From SBAX01 sp964646605 (GTDB lineage Bacteria > Planctomycetota > Phycisphaerae > UBA1845), in assembly GCA_964646605.1 (NCBI GenBank), contig CAZYEX010000036.1, positions 1 to 60,628 of the forward strand: a stretch of DNA of 60,628 nucleotides. Reading direction: 5' to 3'. Numbering within the stretch: position 1 is the stretch's first letter; each line of letters opens with the position of its first letter. Under the pieces are notes generated by a model. The model ran no database searches. It saw nothing but the letters and a program-made list of their open reading frames with translations, and was not told where the DNA came from. Positions 42,612 to 51,989 of the stretch are shown one piece after another. The translations under genes were made by a program, and so were the position numbers.

Positions 42612-44384
42612 CTAGTTCGGCGACGCCATCGACATATGGTCGAGGAACCCCTCGAGCTTGCGGGCGCGGACGGGGTGCTGCAGCTTGCGAATGGCCTTGG
42701 CCTCGACCTGCCGCACCCGCTCGCGCGTCACCTTGAAAATCTTCCCTACTTCTTCCAACGTGTACGTGTATCCGTCGCCGATGCCGTAGCGCAGCTTGAT
42801 GATCTCGCGCTCCCGGTAGGTCAACGTCTTGAGCACTTCCTCGACGCGGTCCTTGAGCATGCCCCCCCCCGCCGTCCCGACGGGAGACTCCGCGGCCGCA
42901 TCCTCGATGAAGTCGCCGAAGTACGAGTCCTCGCTTTCCCCCACCGGGCGATCCAGCGAAATGGGGTGACGGGAAATCTTCAACACCCGCCGGCATTCCA
43001 CCACCGGCATCTTCGCCCGGCGGGCGATCTCTTCGATGGTCGGTTCGCGGCCCAGGTCCTGCAAAAGCTCCTTGCTGATGTTCCGCAGGCGGCTCATGGT
43101 TTCGATCATGTGGACCGGGATGCGGATGGTCCGAGCGTGATCGGCGATGGCCCGCGTGATGGCCTGTCGAATCCACCACGTGGCGTAGGTGCTGAACTTG
43201 TACCCGCGTTTGTATTCGTACTTGTCCACCGCGCGCATCAAACCCGTGTTGCCCTCCTGGATGATGTCCAGGAAGCTCAGTCCGCGATTGCGGTATTTCT
43301 TGGCAATGCTCACCACCAGGCGCAAATTGCCTCCGGATAGCTTGCGCTTGGCGTCTTCATATTCGCTGAAGACCCGCTGAATGCCGGTGAGCCGTTCGGC
43401 GAGCGTCGGAGACTTCTCCAAGCACAGGGACTCGATTCCGCTCAGCTCGTCACGCATCGCGAAAATGTCTTCGTCGGGAAGGGTTCGCCGACGGTCCTGG
43501 GCCGCGAGACGACGCTCCAGCTCCATCAGCTTGCGATGCAGACCGCGAAGTTTCTTCATTAGCGGCTGAATACGGCTGGTCCGCAGAGATAGCTCCTCGA
43601 GCAGCTTGGAAATCTTCCGCCGGCGATCGCGCATCTCCGCGACCAGTTGCTTGCGGGTCGCCGCGGCGAGCTTCGACGATTGTAGTTGCTCCCAGGCGCT
43701 CTCGTTGATCTTCATCAGCGCCCGGACGGTCAGCAGATTGTAGGGAATGCGGGAGCTGATGCGGTTTTTCGCCGCGTGTTCGGACGTGGAAATCTTCATG
43801 GTCCGATCGAAGGGCAGGACGCCGTCGTGGACCTGCTGAAGAATTTCGACCGCCAGCCCGGCGCAATAATCGCTTTCCAGCACCTTCTGGCGGAAGGCCA
43901 TCCGCGTCAGCTCGATCTTCTTGGCGAGACGGATTTCCTCGTCGCGGGTGAGCAGCGGAATCTCGCCCATCTGCGTCAGGTACATCCGCACCGGGTCGTC
44001 GATGCGCTTGGTGCCGACGTCGTCTGCAATCTCCACGACATCCACGTCGGCCTCGCCGTCGTCGCCCTCCGGCACCGCCGACGGATCGGTCCGGGCGACG
44101 GCGGACGGTCGGACCGCGGTTCGCGCGGGCGCCGCCTTCTTGGGCAGCGGGACGGGTTTGCGCTTCGGTTCGTACTTATGGGCGTCGATCTCATCCAGCG
44201 TTTCGATCTTGGCCTCTTCCAGGCGCACCAGGATCATCTCCAGTTGCGCCGGATCGACCGCGTCGTCGGGGAGTATCGAGTTCATCTCCTCCCAGGTGAC
44301 GAAACCGCGCCGCTTGCCTCGATCGAGCAACTCGTCGACCGCCCGTTGAATCGGATCCGCAATTTGTTCGATCACTTCGCTCAT
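42612..44384 (-). CDS. rpoD: Primary RNA polymerase sigma factor (RpoD/SigA)
   Basis: This 590-aa sigma-70 contains region 1.1 (residues 1-65), region 1.2 (DPVRMYLTQMGEIPLLTRDEEI), a non-conserved helical insert (about 200-320), region 2 (GNLRLVVSIAKKYRNRGL, DIIQEGNTGLMRAVDKYEY, TYATWWIRQAITRAI), region 3 and region 4 (LTYREREIIKLRYG, LEEVGKIFKVTRERVRQVEAKA). It begins 2 nt after the dnaG stop, the dnaG-rpoD part of the classical macromolecular-synthesis operon. A basic Lys/Pro/Ala-rich linker with an acidic patch lies near 75-115. Confidence 0.97.
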   Translation of the reverse strand: MSEVIEQIADPIQRAVDELLDRGKRRGFVTWEEMNSILPDDAVDPAQLEMILVRLEEAKIETLDEIDAHKYEPKRKPVPLPKKAAPARTAVRPSAVARTDPSAVPEGDDGEADVDVVEIADDVGTKRIDDPVRMYLTQMGEIPLLTRDEEIRLAKKIELTRMAFRQKVLESDYCAGLAVEILQQVHDGVLPFDRTMKISTSEHAAKNRISSRIPYNLLTVRALMKINESAWEQLQSSKLAAATRKQLVAEMRDRRRKISKLLEELSLRTSRIQPLMKKLRGLHRKLMELERRLAAQDRRRTLPDEDIFAMRDELSGIESLCLEKSPTLAERLTGIQRVFSEYEDAKRKLSGGNLRLVVSIAKKYRNRGLSFLDIIQEGNTGLMRAVDKYEYKRGYKFSTYATWWIRQAITRAIADHARTIRIPVHMIETMSRLRNISKELLQDLGREPTIEEIARRAKMPVVECRRVLKISRHPISLDRPVGESEDSYFGDFIEDAAAESPVGTAGGGMLKDRVEEVLKTLTYREREIIKLRYGIGDGYTYTLEEVGKIFKVTRERVRQVEAKAIRKLQHPVRARKLEGFLDHMSMASPN

Positions 44385-44386
44385 GT

Positions 44387-46219
44387 TTATTCCGTAATGG
44401 GTTTCACACTCAAGGCATCGCCGACGGACGGGCTGACCACGCCCAACGCCTGCCGTCGAAAACGACGCGGCGCAAAATGACGATGGTCCCTCATTCCGTC
44501 CACCACCGGAGCCGACAACTCTCGCCGCTCTCCATCCATTCGACCCTCCGCCTCACCTCGCCGCAGGCGTTCCAGGGCGAGTTCCAGCGTGGCCGCAAAG
44601 TTCCCACGCTCGCAGCCGCGCTCCACGAGTTCCCCGATCCGTTCCGCATCACCCGGCTCGTGGCAGCGGGCCAGAACGTCGGCCAAGCCCCAGGAAGCAG
44701 AGGCTCTCGCCGCTTCCGTCAGCGCTTGGGCGATCCGCCGGTCGCGACGGTCGGAGATTCGACTCACGTCCGGCCAGGACTCCATGCGCGAGGGCGCCCC
44801 CGGACACGCCAACAACACCTCCAGCCAATGCGCCCAAACCGCCTGCTCCTCGCTCCGCACATCCGGTGACGTCGCCGCCGGCGTCGTCCCCGCGCCGCTG
44901 CTCGTCGACCGCGATCGCTCCATCAACTGCGCGACCTGGGTCCGGTCGATGCCCAGCAGGTGCGCGATCTGGTTCAACAACAATCCATACTGGATCGCGT
45001 CCACCGCCCGTGCCCCGACGGCATCCGCCGCAACGCGTACGAAGGCCAGCACCGCCTCACGCCGCTTCGCGTCGGACGAATCCGCCTGGAAGCGCCGCTG
45101 CGTCGCCAGCCACTTGAATTCTAGCGCCTCGATGGCGCTCTTCAATACGTCCGAGAACGCCGCAGCCCCTGCCCGCGGCAGATAATCACCGGGATCCTTG
45201 CCTTCCGGCACCCGCGCCAAGCGGACCCCCACGCAGCGCGGCAATGCCAGACTTATGGCACGGTCCGCGGCGGCCTCGCCCGCGTCGTCGGAATCGAACA
45301 ACAAAACGATTTCATCCGCGAACCGCCGCAACACGTCCACGTGGTGTTCGGTGAGGGCCGTCCCCATCGTAGCCACGGTCTCCTCGAAGCCCGCCTGATG
45401 GCAGGCCAAACAGTCCGTATACCCCTCCACCACGATCACTCGTTTGCGAGCGGTGATCGATTCGCGAGCCGCATCCAGGCCGAACAGCGTGCGACCCTTG
45501 TCGAAAAGCGCGTTCTGCCGGGTGTTGAGGTATTTTGCCTTGTCGTCGATCAACGTGCGTCCGCCGAATCCGACCACCCGCCCGCTCGAATCGCGGATCG
45601 GAAACAATAGTCGCTGACGGAACGTGTCGTAGGTGCGGCCGTTTTCGTCCTGACGGATCAGGTCGGCGGCGATCAAATGCGCCGCGGACAAACCGGCCCG
45701 AAGCGCTGCCGACTGCAGCGTTACCGGACCGTCGATGGCCAACCCCAAGCCGAACCGCTCGGTGGTCGCACTCGAAAACCCGCGAGTGCGAAGGTATTCT
45801 TGAGCCGCCCGTCCGGTCGTCTCTTGCACAAGCTGGGTGTGAAAATACCTTTGGGCCCAGTCGTTGATCTTCAACAGGTCGGAGCGGTTGGGGCCGTCTT
45901 CGGTCGCCGAGGCACCCGCCGACCCGCGGCTAGGGAGCGTCACCCCAGCCCGGTCGGCGAGCAGGCGCATCGCTTCCATGAACGGCAAATTCTCACGAAG
46001 CTGCACGAAGGAAAAAATGTCGCCTCCCTTGCCGCACCCGAAGCACTTAAACAACCCGCGCTCCGGACTGACCGTGAACGAAGGCGTTTTTTCGGAATGG
46101 AATGGGCAAAGTCCGACCAACCGCGTGCCCCGGCGGCGCAGCATCACATGCTCGGAGACCACGTCCTCAATACGCACGCGATCAAGGATTTGCCGTTTTA
46201 CGTGTTCCAGATCGCCCAC
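44387..46219 (-). CDS. dnaG: DNA primase
   Basis: This 610-aa primase synthesises RNA primers at the replication fork. It has an N-terminal CHC2 zinc finger (C38, H41, C59, C62 in CPFH...CFGC), the RNA polymerase core with TOPRIM motifs VVEGYTD and DSDDAGEAA and KDPGDYL, and a divergent C-terminal helicase-interaction region. A TATAAT promoter lies about 135 nt upstream. rpoD follows directly. Confidence 0.97.
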   Translation of the reverse strand: MGDLEHVKRQILDRVRIEDVVSEHVMLRRRGTRLVGLCPFHSEKTPSFTVSPERGLFKCFGCGKGGDIFSFVQLRENLPFMEAMRLLADRAGVTLPSRGSAGASATEDGPNRSDLLKINDWAQRYFHTQLVQETTGRAAQEYLRTRGFSSATTERFGLGLAIDGPVTLQSAALRAGLSAAHLIAADLIRQDENGRTYDTFRQRLLFPIRDSSGRVVGFGGRTLIDDKAKYLNTRQNALFDKGRTLFGLDAARESITARKRVIVVEGYTDCLACHQAGFEETVATMGTALTEHHVDVLRRFADEIVLLFDSDDAGEAAADRAISLALPRCVGVRLARVPEGKDPGDYLPRAGAAAFSDVLKSAIEALEFKWLATQRRFQADSSDAKRREAVLAFVRVAADAVGARAVDAIQYGLLLNQIAHLLGIDRTQVAQLMERSRSTSSGAGTTPAATSPDVRSEEQAVWAHWLEVLLACPGAPSRMESWPDVSRISDRRDRRIAQALTEAARASASWGLADVLARCHEPGDAERIGELVERGCERGNFAATLELALERLRRGEAEGRMDGERRELSAPVVDGMRDHRHFAPRRFRRQALGVVSPSVGDALSVKPITE

Positions 46220-46353
46220 GACTTAAACGAAGAACGTGCCAATGCCGCCCTCCGTCCCTCCATTGAACGCGGTTCCCTTTACCCCAGACGGAGGACAGCA
46301 CAACACCAATAATTCACGCTGCGATAAACTTTTCTGCAACTCCCTGCCATTCC

Positions 46354-46382
46354 ATTATACACCAGTTTTCTCGGACCGGCAA
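46354..46382 (-). promoter_or_regulatory. Sigma-70 promoter of dnaG-rpoD
   Basis: Minus strand: TTGCCG (46382-46377), 17-nt spacer, consensus TATAAT (46359-46354). Initiation near 46347 gives a leader of about 128 nt before dnaG. It is the best -10 hexamer seen in the window. Confidence 0.65.
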
Positions 46383-46505
46383 ATCAGAACTGCTGACGCG
46401 GTAAGGAGTTGTTGTTGGTTTCGGCGAGCGGGGCGTGCGGGCTTTCCCTTCACCACCGAACCCCCCATTTCGCCGTCTTCGACAAGGCCGCGTCCGCTGT
46501 CCCGA

Positions 46506-47147
46506 CTATGGCGATGGCGGGATGCGTTGTGAGAGGTAGGCGAAGTGTTCGCGGTTTCCGCCGTGTCCTCGAAGGGGGCTGACCATCGTCTCTCGCACCG
46601 CCCAACCGAGGGTTTCCACCTCTCCCAGTACCGAGGCCGTCACCGCCTCGACCTCCTCGTCGGGCAACACGCCGTCACGCAGCCGGTGGGGCGGGGCTTC
46701 GTATTGCGGTTTGATCAGCGTGAGCACAGCGCCGCCGGGGGCGAGCATGGCCGCCACACGGGGAAGAATCTTCGCTTGTGGAGTCCAGCCCACGTCAATG
46801 GTGACCAGATCCACGGGCTCCGGAAGCGTCACGTGCATGGCATTCGTGCGTTCGAGGACGACCACCCGCGGATCCTTCCGCAGCTTCCAGGCCAGGATTC
46901 CGTAAGACGTGTCGACGGAGTAGACGCGCTTGGCCCCGCGCTGAAGAAGACAATCGACGAATCCGCCGACGTGGCTGCCGAGGTCGGCGACGACCCGCCC
47001 CGCGACATCCACGCGGAAGTGGTTCAGGGCGGCTTGGAGCTTGTCGCCGCCGCGGGAGACGAACGCCAGCGAGGACGAATTGTCGATTGCCGATTTGCGA
47101 TTGTCGATTGGAGGATCGGAGCTGCTGTCGCTGGGTTCAATCGACAA
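46506..47147 (-). CDS. TlyA-like FtsJ-fold rRNA methyltransferase lacking the S4 domain
   Basis: The conserved part starts FVSRGGDKLQAALNHF and continues with ADLGSHVGGFVDCLLQRGA (SAM loop), RVYSVDTSYGILAWKLR, ERTNAMH and LVTIDVGWTP, as in TlyA/hemolysin A 2'-O-methyltransferases. TlyA normally carries an N-terminal S4 RNA-binding domain of about 60 residues. It is absent here, and the preceding codons (PPIDNRKSAIDN) are heptad-repeat sequence. There is no ATG start; TTG 47147 lies in a repeat tract, and CTG closer to the domain is another option. The gene may be N-terminally truncated but still functional. Confidence 0.8.
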   Translation of the reverse strand: MSIEPSDSSSDPPIDNRKSAIDNSSSLAFVSRGGDKLQAALNHFRVDVAGRVVADLGSHVGGFVDCLLQRGAKRVYSVDTSYGILAWKLRKDPRVVVLERTNAMHVTLPEPVDLVTIDVGWTPQAKILPRVAAMLAPGGAVLTLIKPQYEAPPHRLRDGVLPDEEVEAVTASVLGEVETLGWAVRETMVSPLRGHGGNREHFAYLSQRIPPSP

Positions 47148-47170
47148 TCGACAATCGCCAATCGAAAATC
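47079..47170. repeat. Heptad repeat tracts between rpsT and the TlyA-like gene
   Basis: Tract 47079-47110 (TTGTCGATTGCCGATTTGCG and on) and tract 47137-47170 (AATCGACAATCGACAATCGCC and on) are inverted to each other and share the 7-nt period. They cover the presumed start region of the TlyA-like gene. Confidence 0.75.
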
Positions 47171-47445
47171 TACTTCTTGCCCGCCAACGCGGTGTTGAGG
47201 CGTTTGGCCAATTTGGATTTCCGTCGGGCGACGGTGTTCTTGTGCATGGTCCCCTTGGCCGCGACCTGGTCCAGCCTCTTGGTGACCGCGGAAAAGCTCT
47301 TCTTGGCGGTTTCCGTATCGCCCGTGTGGATGGCGTCGAGCAGCTTTCGGGTGTCGGTCTTGACCGTGGCCTTGCGGGCGCGGTTGGTCATCCGCTTGTG
47401 CCGGTCCTGTCGTGATCGTTTTTTCGCCGAGGCCAAGTTAGGCAC
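47170..47445 (-). CDS. rpsT: 30S ribosomal protein S20
   Basis: This 91-aa, very basic protein starts MPNLASAKKRSRQDRHKRMTNRARK with the typical S20 C terminus KGTMHKNTVARRKSKLAKRL. It binds 16S rRNA in the small subunit body. GTG at 47445 is the start, with GGAG seven nt upstream. S20 genes of other bacteria often use non-AUG starts in autoregulation. Confidence 0.95.
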   Translation of the reverse strand: MPNLASAKKRSRQDRHKRMTNRARKATVKTDTRKLLDAIHTGDTETAKKSFSAVTKRLDQVAAKGTMHKNTVARRKSKLAKRLNTALAGKK

Positions 47446-47564
47446 AGTTCAATCTCCGCTACGCCCATGTAACGCCACCCCTGGTGGGTGACTCGGGAAC
47501 CCATCGATCCACCGCCATCAGGCGGCGGAACTCGCGTACGCACGCCAAAAACCCGCCCGCCAGC

Positions 47565-49025
47565 CTACCCCCCCGCGGTCAAGGCGTCCAGTCGGGCCCG
47601 CACATCCTTGTAGTTGTAATCCACGGTGAGCACTTCGCCATAGGTTTTCTTGGCCGCGTCCCGTTCGCCGCCGGATTCCTGGGCCCGGGCCAGCCAGTAG
47701 CGCATGATCTTGGCCAAGTCGTCGTCGCCGAATTCGTATTCCGTGATGGCCTCTTGCAGGGCGCTGATGGCCTGCGAGGGGTAGCCCTTGCGGAAGAAGC
47801 ACCGACCCAAGTACATCCCGCACTCGGCGCGGTTCTTGGGGTCGTTGCGCGCCGTCTGGAATAGAGGGATGGCGTCGTCGAACTGTCCGGCCCGGAACTT
47901 GCGAACGGCGTATTCGAACCGCGCCCGGTTGTCCGTCGGGTACTTATCCACGCGATCCTTAAAGACGTTCAATTCGAAGCGCAACTGGGCGACCTGCGCT
48001 TCCTTCATCGCGGTCGCGTCGCCCGATTTTTCGACGTCGCGCAGGTCGCGGGTGAGCTGTTTCATGCGCAGGTCGTCGGCGGATATCTTCCACCGGTACT
48101 CGCCGGTGCGTTTGTACTCCGCCACCAACAGCCCGATGGCCTTGTTCTCCTCATCCTTCCGCTCTCGCCGACACAACAGGTCCACCCATTGCTTGAGGAG
48201 GGCCGGGCCGGTGGGGTTCTGCTCGTACTCCGCCTCGGCCTTGGCGATCAGCTCGTCGACGCGTTCATCGGCTTGAACGGTGCGTTGCTGATCGTGTAGG
48301 TCCTCCTGCTGCTCGACGTCGCGAATGCTGTCGCGGTAGGATTCGCTGTTTTGATACTGACCCTTGAGGATGGTGAGCTTGGTGGAGACGTTCTTGAGGG
48401 CGTTGTCCGACTGCGGATCGCGGGGGTGTCGCCGCCGAAGGAGGTTGAGGGTTTCGACTCCGGACTGATACGCCGCGACGCCGAAGGCCGTCTCGCTCCG
48501 CGCCGCGGCGCGATCCCCCAACTCCTCGAACAATTGGGTGAGAGCCAAAAACTGCTTGGCCGAGGTCTTCGGGTTCACCTCCAGGGCCTTGAGCAGGTTG
48601 CCGCCCGCCCACTTCGCCGCATCTTCGGCGCGTAAGCGACCCGCGTTGCGCATGACCGCCTCAATGTATCCGATGTTGTCCGGGTCGATGGCGAAAAGCC
48701 ACAGGGAGTTCATGTACGCCTGCTTGGCGTTTTTGTCGGTCGTGGACCGCCTCATGGTGTCCTTGAGCCCGGGCTTCTTGCCGCCGAACTGCTTGCGGGC
48801 GACTCCGCAGCCATGAAGGGCCTTGCAGGCCTCCTCCACGGCGTCGGGCCAGAACTCGAGACCGCTCACGTAATACTCGATGGCCGTATCGAATTGCCGC
48901 TTCTCCCCCAGCTCTCGGGCTCGGGCGAACCACTTGGCCGCTTTGCCCTGGTCCTCCGGCGTGGTGACCAGACGTGCGTTGGGATCGCCGGGCGTTTCGG
49001 TTGGATCGGATGTCTTCTTCGCCAT
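47565..49025 (-). CDS. TPR-repeat protein, cytosolic, function unknown
   Basis: This 486-aa protein starts MAKKTSDPTETPGDPNARLV with no signal peptide. Helical repeats follow: AAKWFARARELGEKRQFDTAIEYYVSGLEFWP near the N terminus and RARFEYAVRKFRAGQFDDAIPLFQTA, GMYLGRCFFRKGYPSQAISALQEAI and KTYGEVLTVDYNYKDVRARLDAL at the C terminus, with a coiled-coil-like middle (about 245-340). It is probably a protein-interaction scaffold. A TTGACA promoter lies 160-190 nt upstream. The partner is unknown. Confidence 0.75.
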   Translation of the reverse strand: MAKKTSDPTETPGDPNARLVTTPEDQGKAAKWFARARELGEKRQFDTAIEYYVSGLEFWPDAVEEACKALHGCGVARKQFGGKKPGLKDTMRRSTTDKNAKQAYMNSLWLFAIDPDNIGYIEAVMRNAGRLRAEDAAKWAGGNLLKALEVNPKTSAKQFLALTQLFEELGDRAAARSETAFGVAAYQSGVETLNLLRRRHPRDPQSDNALKNVSTKLTILKGQYQNSESYRDSIRDVEQQEDLHDQQRTVQADERVDELIAKAEAEYEQNPTGPALLKQWVDLLCRRERKDEENKAIGLLVAEYKRTGEYRWKISADDLRMKQLTRDLRDVEKSGDATAMKEAQVAQLRFELNVFKDRVDKYPTDNRARFEYAVRKFRAGQFDDAIPLFQTARNDPKNRAECGMYLGRCFFRKGYPSQAISALQEAITEYEFGDDDLAKIMRYWLARAQESGGERDAAKKTYGEVLTVDYNYKDVRARLDALTAGG

Positions 49026-49192
49026 TGATGTTATACGACTTTCCGGGCGGTGGTCGTGCGATTGCAAAACCCGGCGTCGGCGGTTACGCCCGTGCCCGAG
49101 TTCTCTATCGACCTACTTTGCGATCCAGTTCCCCAGGCGTCTTCCTCAACAACGGGAAAGGCGAGGCACCCTTTACAATCGACAGACAAACC

Positions 49193-49220
49193 ATAGTATG
49201 CCTCGTGTCAGCCGTGTCAA
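49193..49220 (-). promoter_or_regulatory. Promoter of the TPR-protein gene
   Basis: Minus strand: consensus TTGACA (49220-49215), 16-nt spacer, TACTAT (49198-49193). Initiation near 49186 leaves a 160-nt leader before ATG 49025. No structure was recognised in the leader. Confidence 0.5.
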
Positions 49221-49271
49221 GGCGAGGGGTTCATCCGCCTGGGGCTTGCAATCCTCATTCGGGCATCAGGT

Positions 49272-49303
49272 GGGTGCCACTGGCGGCTCGACCGCCGGTG
49301 CGG
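49272..49303. repeat. CACTGGCGG palindrome
   Basis: GGGTGCCACTGGCGG, loop CTCGA, CCGCCGGTGCGGG. It is a second copy of the element found inside rnpB P3, here in plain intergenic DNA between divergent promoters. Confidence 0.8.
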
Positions 49304-49365
49304 GAATCGGATTGAGTGTCGGCAACCTCGACAATCGAAAAGCTCCGATGCTCGAGCGAATGCGG

Positions 49366-49394
49366 TTGACGCGGGGGTTGGTTTCGGATACGCT
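49366..49394 (+). promoter_or_regulatory. Putative promoter of the YWTD beta-propeller gene
   Basis: TTGACG (49366-49371), 17-nt spacer, TACGCT (49389-49394), 40 nt upstream of the ATG at 49434. The -10 match is weak. Confidence 0.35.
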
Positions 49395-49433
49395 GGGACC
49401 GTCTCCTCGGAACCGCGTAAGGGAGGGCACGCC

Positions 49434-51203
49434 ATGAAGGTGATCCGCTTGATTGTGCTGATGTGCCTTGGGGGCATTGTACCCACACCTGCCTTCGGAC
49501 AGACCATCGTCTGGACGGACGCGGACGCGCGGCGGATTCAGCGGAAAGATGTGAATGGGTCCGAGGTCGGGACCATCGTACAATTTCCGTCGCCTCAGGG
49601 GGCTTACTCGATCCACTACGACCCGATGACCGCGAAGCTCTACTATTTCTACTTTCTTGGTGGGCAATCGGTTTCGTTTCAGCGCGCAGACTTCGACGGA
49701 TCCGATCCTGAGAATATCCCAACTCCCAGCGTGGGACCGTTTACCTTGAACGTCGATTCGCGCAAGCTATACTGGAGTACCGAAAATGGTCTCAACCGCT
49801 CGGAGTTGGACGGCTCCGGGGTGGAGTCGCACACCTACCCGGTTTGTTGCATTTTCACTCTCGAAGCTTTCGGAGATGAGGTGTTCTTCGGCGCCGGCGG
49901 GGCTATGGGCAAAGGAATCTGGCGGGCCGACGCCGATGGGTCCAATGAGCAGTTCCTTCACAGCAGTGGGCAGCCCATGGACTTGGCGTACGATCCGGTT
50001 GAGAACAAGATTTATTTGGCCGGCATTAGCGAGATTTATCGGCTGAATCCTGACGGAACCGGGTTTCAGTCTGTCGTTCTCCTTCCGGCATGGCAGTTCG
50101 ACCAAGGGCATCCGGAGCAAGTCGTCGTGGACTCCCGGTCACGGAAGTTGTACTGGGCCGATCCTACCGCAAAAGTCATCCAACGATCGAACCTCGACGG
50201 ATCGAACATCGAGACGTTCGTGACCGCCAGTGACGTAGGCAACCCCAATCTTGATATCCGCGGGCTGACCATCGTGTACAACTCAACGCCGGTGCCGGAC
50301 CCTGGCGGACACAAGGGACGGGCGTTGTCCTTCCACGTCGGCGCGCCGACGGCCACAGGCCCGGCATCCATGGCCATCCGCGTGACGATGGTGACTCTGC
50401 AAGACCCCGATCCGCCCAACGCACCGCCCTACCCGCCGCCGGATTTCGGCGCCTACGAATCGGGCACGTGCAGTGCGTTCGGTGAGGCGAACGGGTGTGT
50501 ACGATGGGTTGGGAAACCGGGTGCGTTCCTCGAATCCCAGGACAACCCGCCCCAAGGGAGCTTCACCGCCGCGCGGCTGCAATGCACGCCCGATTACCAC
50601 GATTTTAGTTCCGTGGGATTGTTGCGCGTGGTCGGCGCGGAGGTCCTTCCGAGTTCCGACTACGATGTCCAAGTCTTCGCCGCAAACTGCATGGGTAGCG
50701 AAAGCACGTGCATCGACGTGACCCCCGTCGTGCGCATGACTACGCCTCGATTCGGCGACGTAGCCGCGCCCTTCAATCCCCCGTCGCCCGCCACCCAGCC
50801 GGATGCCATAGACGTGACACAGTTGGTGACCAAGTTCAAGAACCTCCCCGGGGCGATCTCCAAACCCGCCGCCCAGGTGCAACCCAATCTGCCGGAATTG
50901 AACACCGACGTAAATGCCATCGACCTGACCGTGGGCGTCGACGCCTTTAAGGGCTTCGCCTATCCCTTCAGCGGGCCGTGCCCGTGCCCCTCGACCGTGA
51001 CGTGCGGCGCGGTGCCCTGTCCGTCAGGCCCCGCCACGTGCGTCACCAACTTCGGTTCCGGGGCGACGTGCGTGAAGACGTGCGACACCGGCGACAACGC
51101 CGGCGAACCGTGCATTAACAACACGCATTGTCCGGGCGGCATGTGCGGCGATCCCTTGTGCCGCGACCGCTGCGGAAGGTGTATTCCGCTGCAGACGGGG
51201 TAA
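49434..51203 (+). CDS. Secreted YWTD/LDL-receptor-type beta-propeller protein with Cys-rich C terminus
   Basis: This 589-aa protein has a signal peptide (VIRLIVLMCLGGIVPTPAFG) and then a propeller with YWTD-like strands: RKLYWSTENGLNRSELDGSG, KIYLAGISEIYRLNPDGTG and RKLYWADPTAKVIQRSNLDGSN. A second beta region (about 290-490) resembles planctomycete secreted modules (VDVTQLVTKFKNLPGA). The end is Cys-rich (PCPCPSTVTCGAVPCPSG), a layout seen in secreted planctomycete proteins. GGGAGG precedes ATG 49434. It is probably located outside the cell; binding partner unknown. Confidence 0.8.
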   Translation: MKVIRLIVLMCLGGIVPTPAFGQTIVWTDADARRIQRKDVNGSEVGTIVQFPSPQGAYSIHYDPMTAKLYYFYFLGGQSVSFQRADFDGSDPENIPTPSVGPFTLNVDSRKLYWSTENGLNRSELDGSGVESHTYPVCCIFTLEAFGDEVFFGAGGAMGKGIWRADADGSNEQFLHSSGQPMDLAYDPVENKIYLAGISEIYRLNPDGTGFQSVVLLPAWQFDQGHPEQVVVDSRSRKLYWADPTAKVIQRSNLDGSNIETFVTASDVGNPNLDIRGLTIVYNSTPVPDPGGHKGRALSFHVGAPTATGPASMAIRVTMVTLQDPDPPNAPPYPPPDFGAYESGTCSAFGEANGCVRWVGKPGAFLESQDNPPQGSFTAARLQCTPDYHDFSSVGLLRVVGAEVLPSSDYDVQVFAANCMGSESTCIDVTPVVRMTTPRFGDVAAPFNPPSPATQPDAIDVTQLVTKFKNLPGAISKPAAQVQPNLPELNTDVNAIDLTVGVDAFKGFAYPFSGPCPCPSTVTCGAVPCPSGPATCVTNFGSGATCVKTCDTGDNAGEPCINNTHCPGGMCGDPLCRDRCGRCIPLQTG

Positions 51204-51271
51204 AGTCGGCTCGCTGTAAGACAACGCCCGCGAGGAGCGATTCGCGTCGGCTGGAATGTTGGAATCCGCAG

Positions 51272-51299
51272 TTGTGAACTAACTCAGTCGCGATAGGAT
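51272..51299 (+). promoter_or_regulatory. Weak promoter candidate for def-fmt
   Basis: TTGTGA (51272-51277), 16-nt spacer, TAGGAT (51294-51299), about 150 nt upstream of def. It is tentative. Confidence 0.25.
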
Positions 51300-51447
51300 G
51301 ACGCATGGAGCGTATCCATGGGAGACCCATAATTCGCCACTCAATCCGCCTGCCACGCCTGGACCTGCTGGCAGATCAACGGCCCGTCACCCGAACCCTG
51401 ACACCGTAACCCTGCATGGCTCGCCTGCGCCGGTAACTGTTTGTGAC

Positions 51448-51981
51448 ATGAAACTGCCCGACCCGCAATCGCTTCGGATCGTTCTCTACCCGGACCCGGT
51501 TTTGAAAAAGAAGGCGGCGGCAGTGACGGAGTTCACGGCCGGGGTGAAGGCGGCGGCGTTGCGAATGTTGGAGTTGATGCACGAGGCCAAGGGGGTGGGT
51601 CTCGCCGCCCCGCAAGTCGGGCTTTCCCTGCGACTGTTCGTCTGCAACGTGACCGGTGAACCCCAGGACGACCTGATCTGCATCAACCCGGTGTTGACCG
51701 ATCTGAACGGGGGCGAGGAAAAACCCGAGGGGTGTTTGTCCATCCCGGAGGTCACCGTGGCCATGCGGCGGGCCACCCACGCCCGGCTCGAGGCCTGCGA
51801 CGTCGAGGGGAAGCCGTTTCGCATGGAGGGAACCGATCTGATGGCCCGCGCCTGGCAGCATGAGGCCGACCACCTCGACGGCCGCTTGATCGTCGACAAC
51901 ATGTCCGAGGCCGACCAGATCGCCAACCGCCGGGCGCTCAAGCAACTGCGAGACCAATACAAACCCCGACGGCGACGCTGA
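51448..51981 (+). CDS. def: Peptide deformylase
   Basis: This 177-aa metalloenzyme removes the N-formyl group from nascent proteins. Motif 1 is GVGLAAPQVG (49-58), motif 2 is EGCLS with metal ligand C96, and motif 3 is QHEADH with H138, E139 and H142. The start at 51448 gives the normal family length; no strong Shine-Dalgarno is visible, and the longer frame from 51298 has no homology. fmt follows after 8 nt, the classical def-fmt pair. Confidence 0.95.
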   Translation: MKLPDPQSLRIVLYPDPVLKKKAAAVTEFTAGVKAAALRMLELMHEAKGVGLAAPQVGLSLRLFVCNVTGEPQDDLICINPVLTDLNGGEEKPEGCLSIPEVTVAMRRATHARLEACDVEGKPFRMEGTDLMARAWQHEADHLDGRLIVDNMSEADQIANRRALKQLRDQYKPRRRR

Positions 51982-51989
51982 GACCAACC

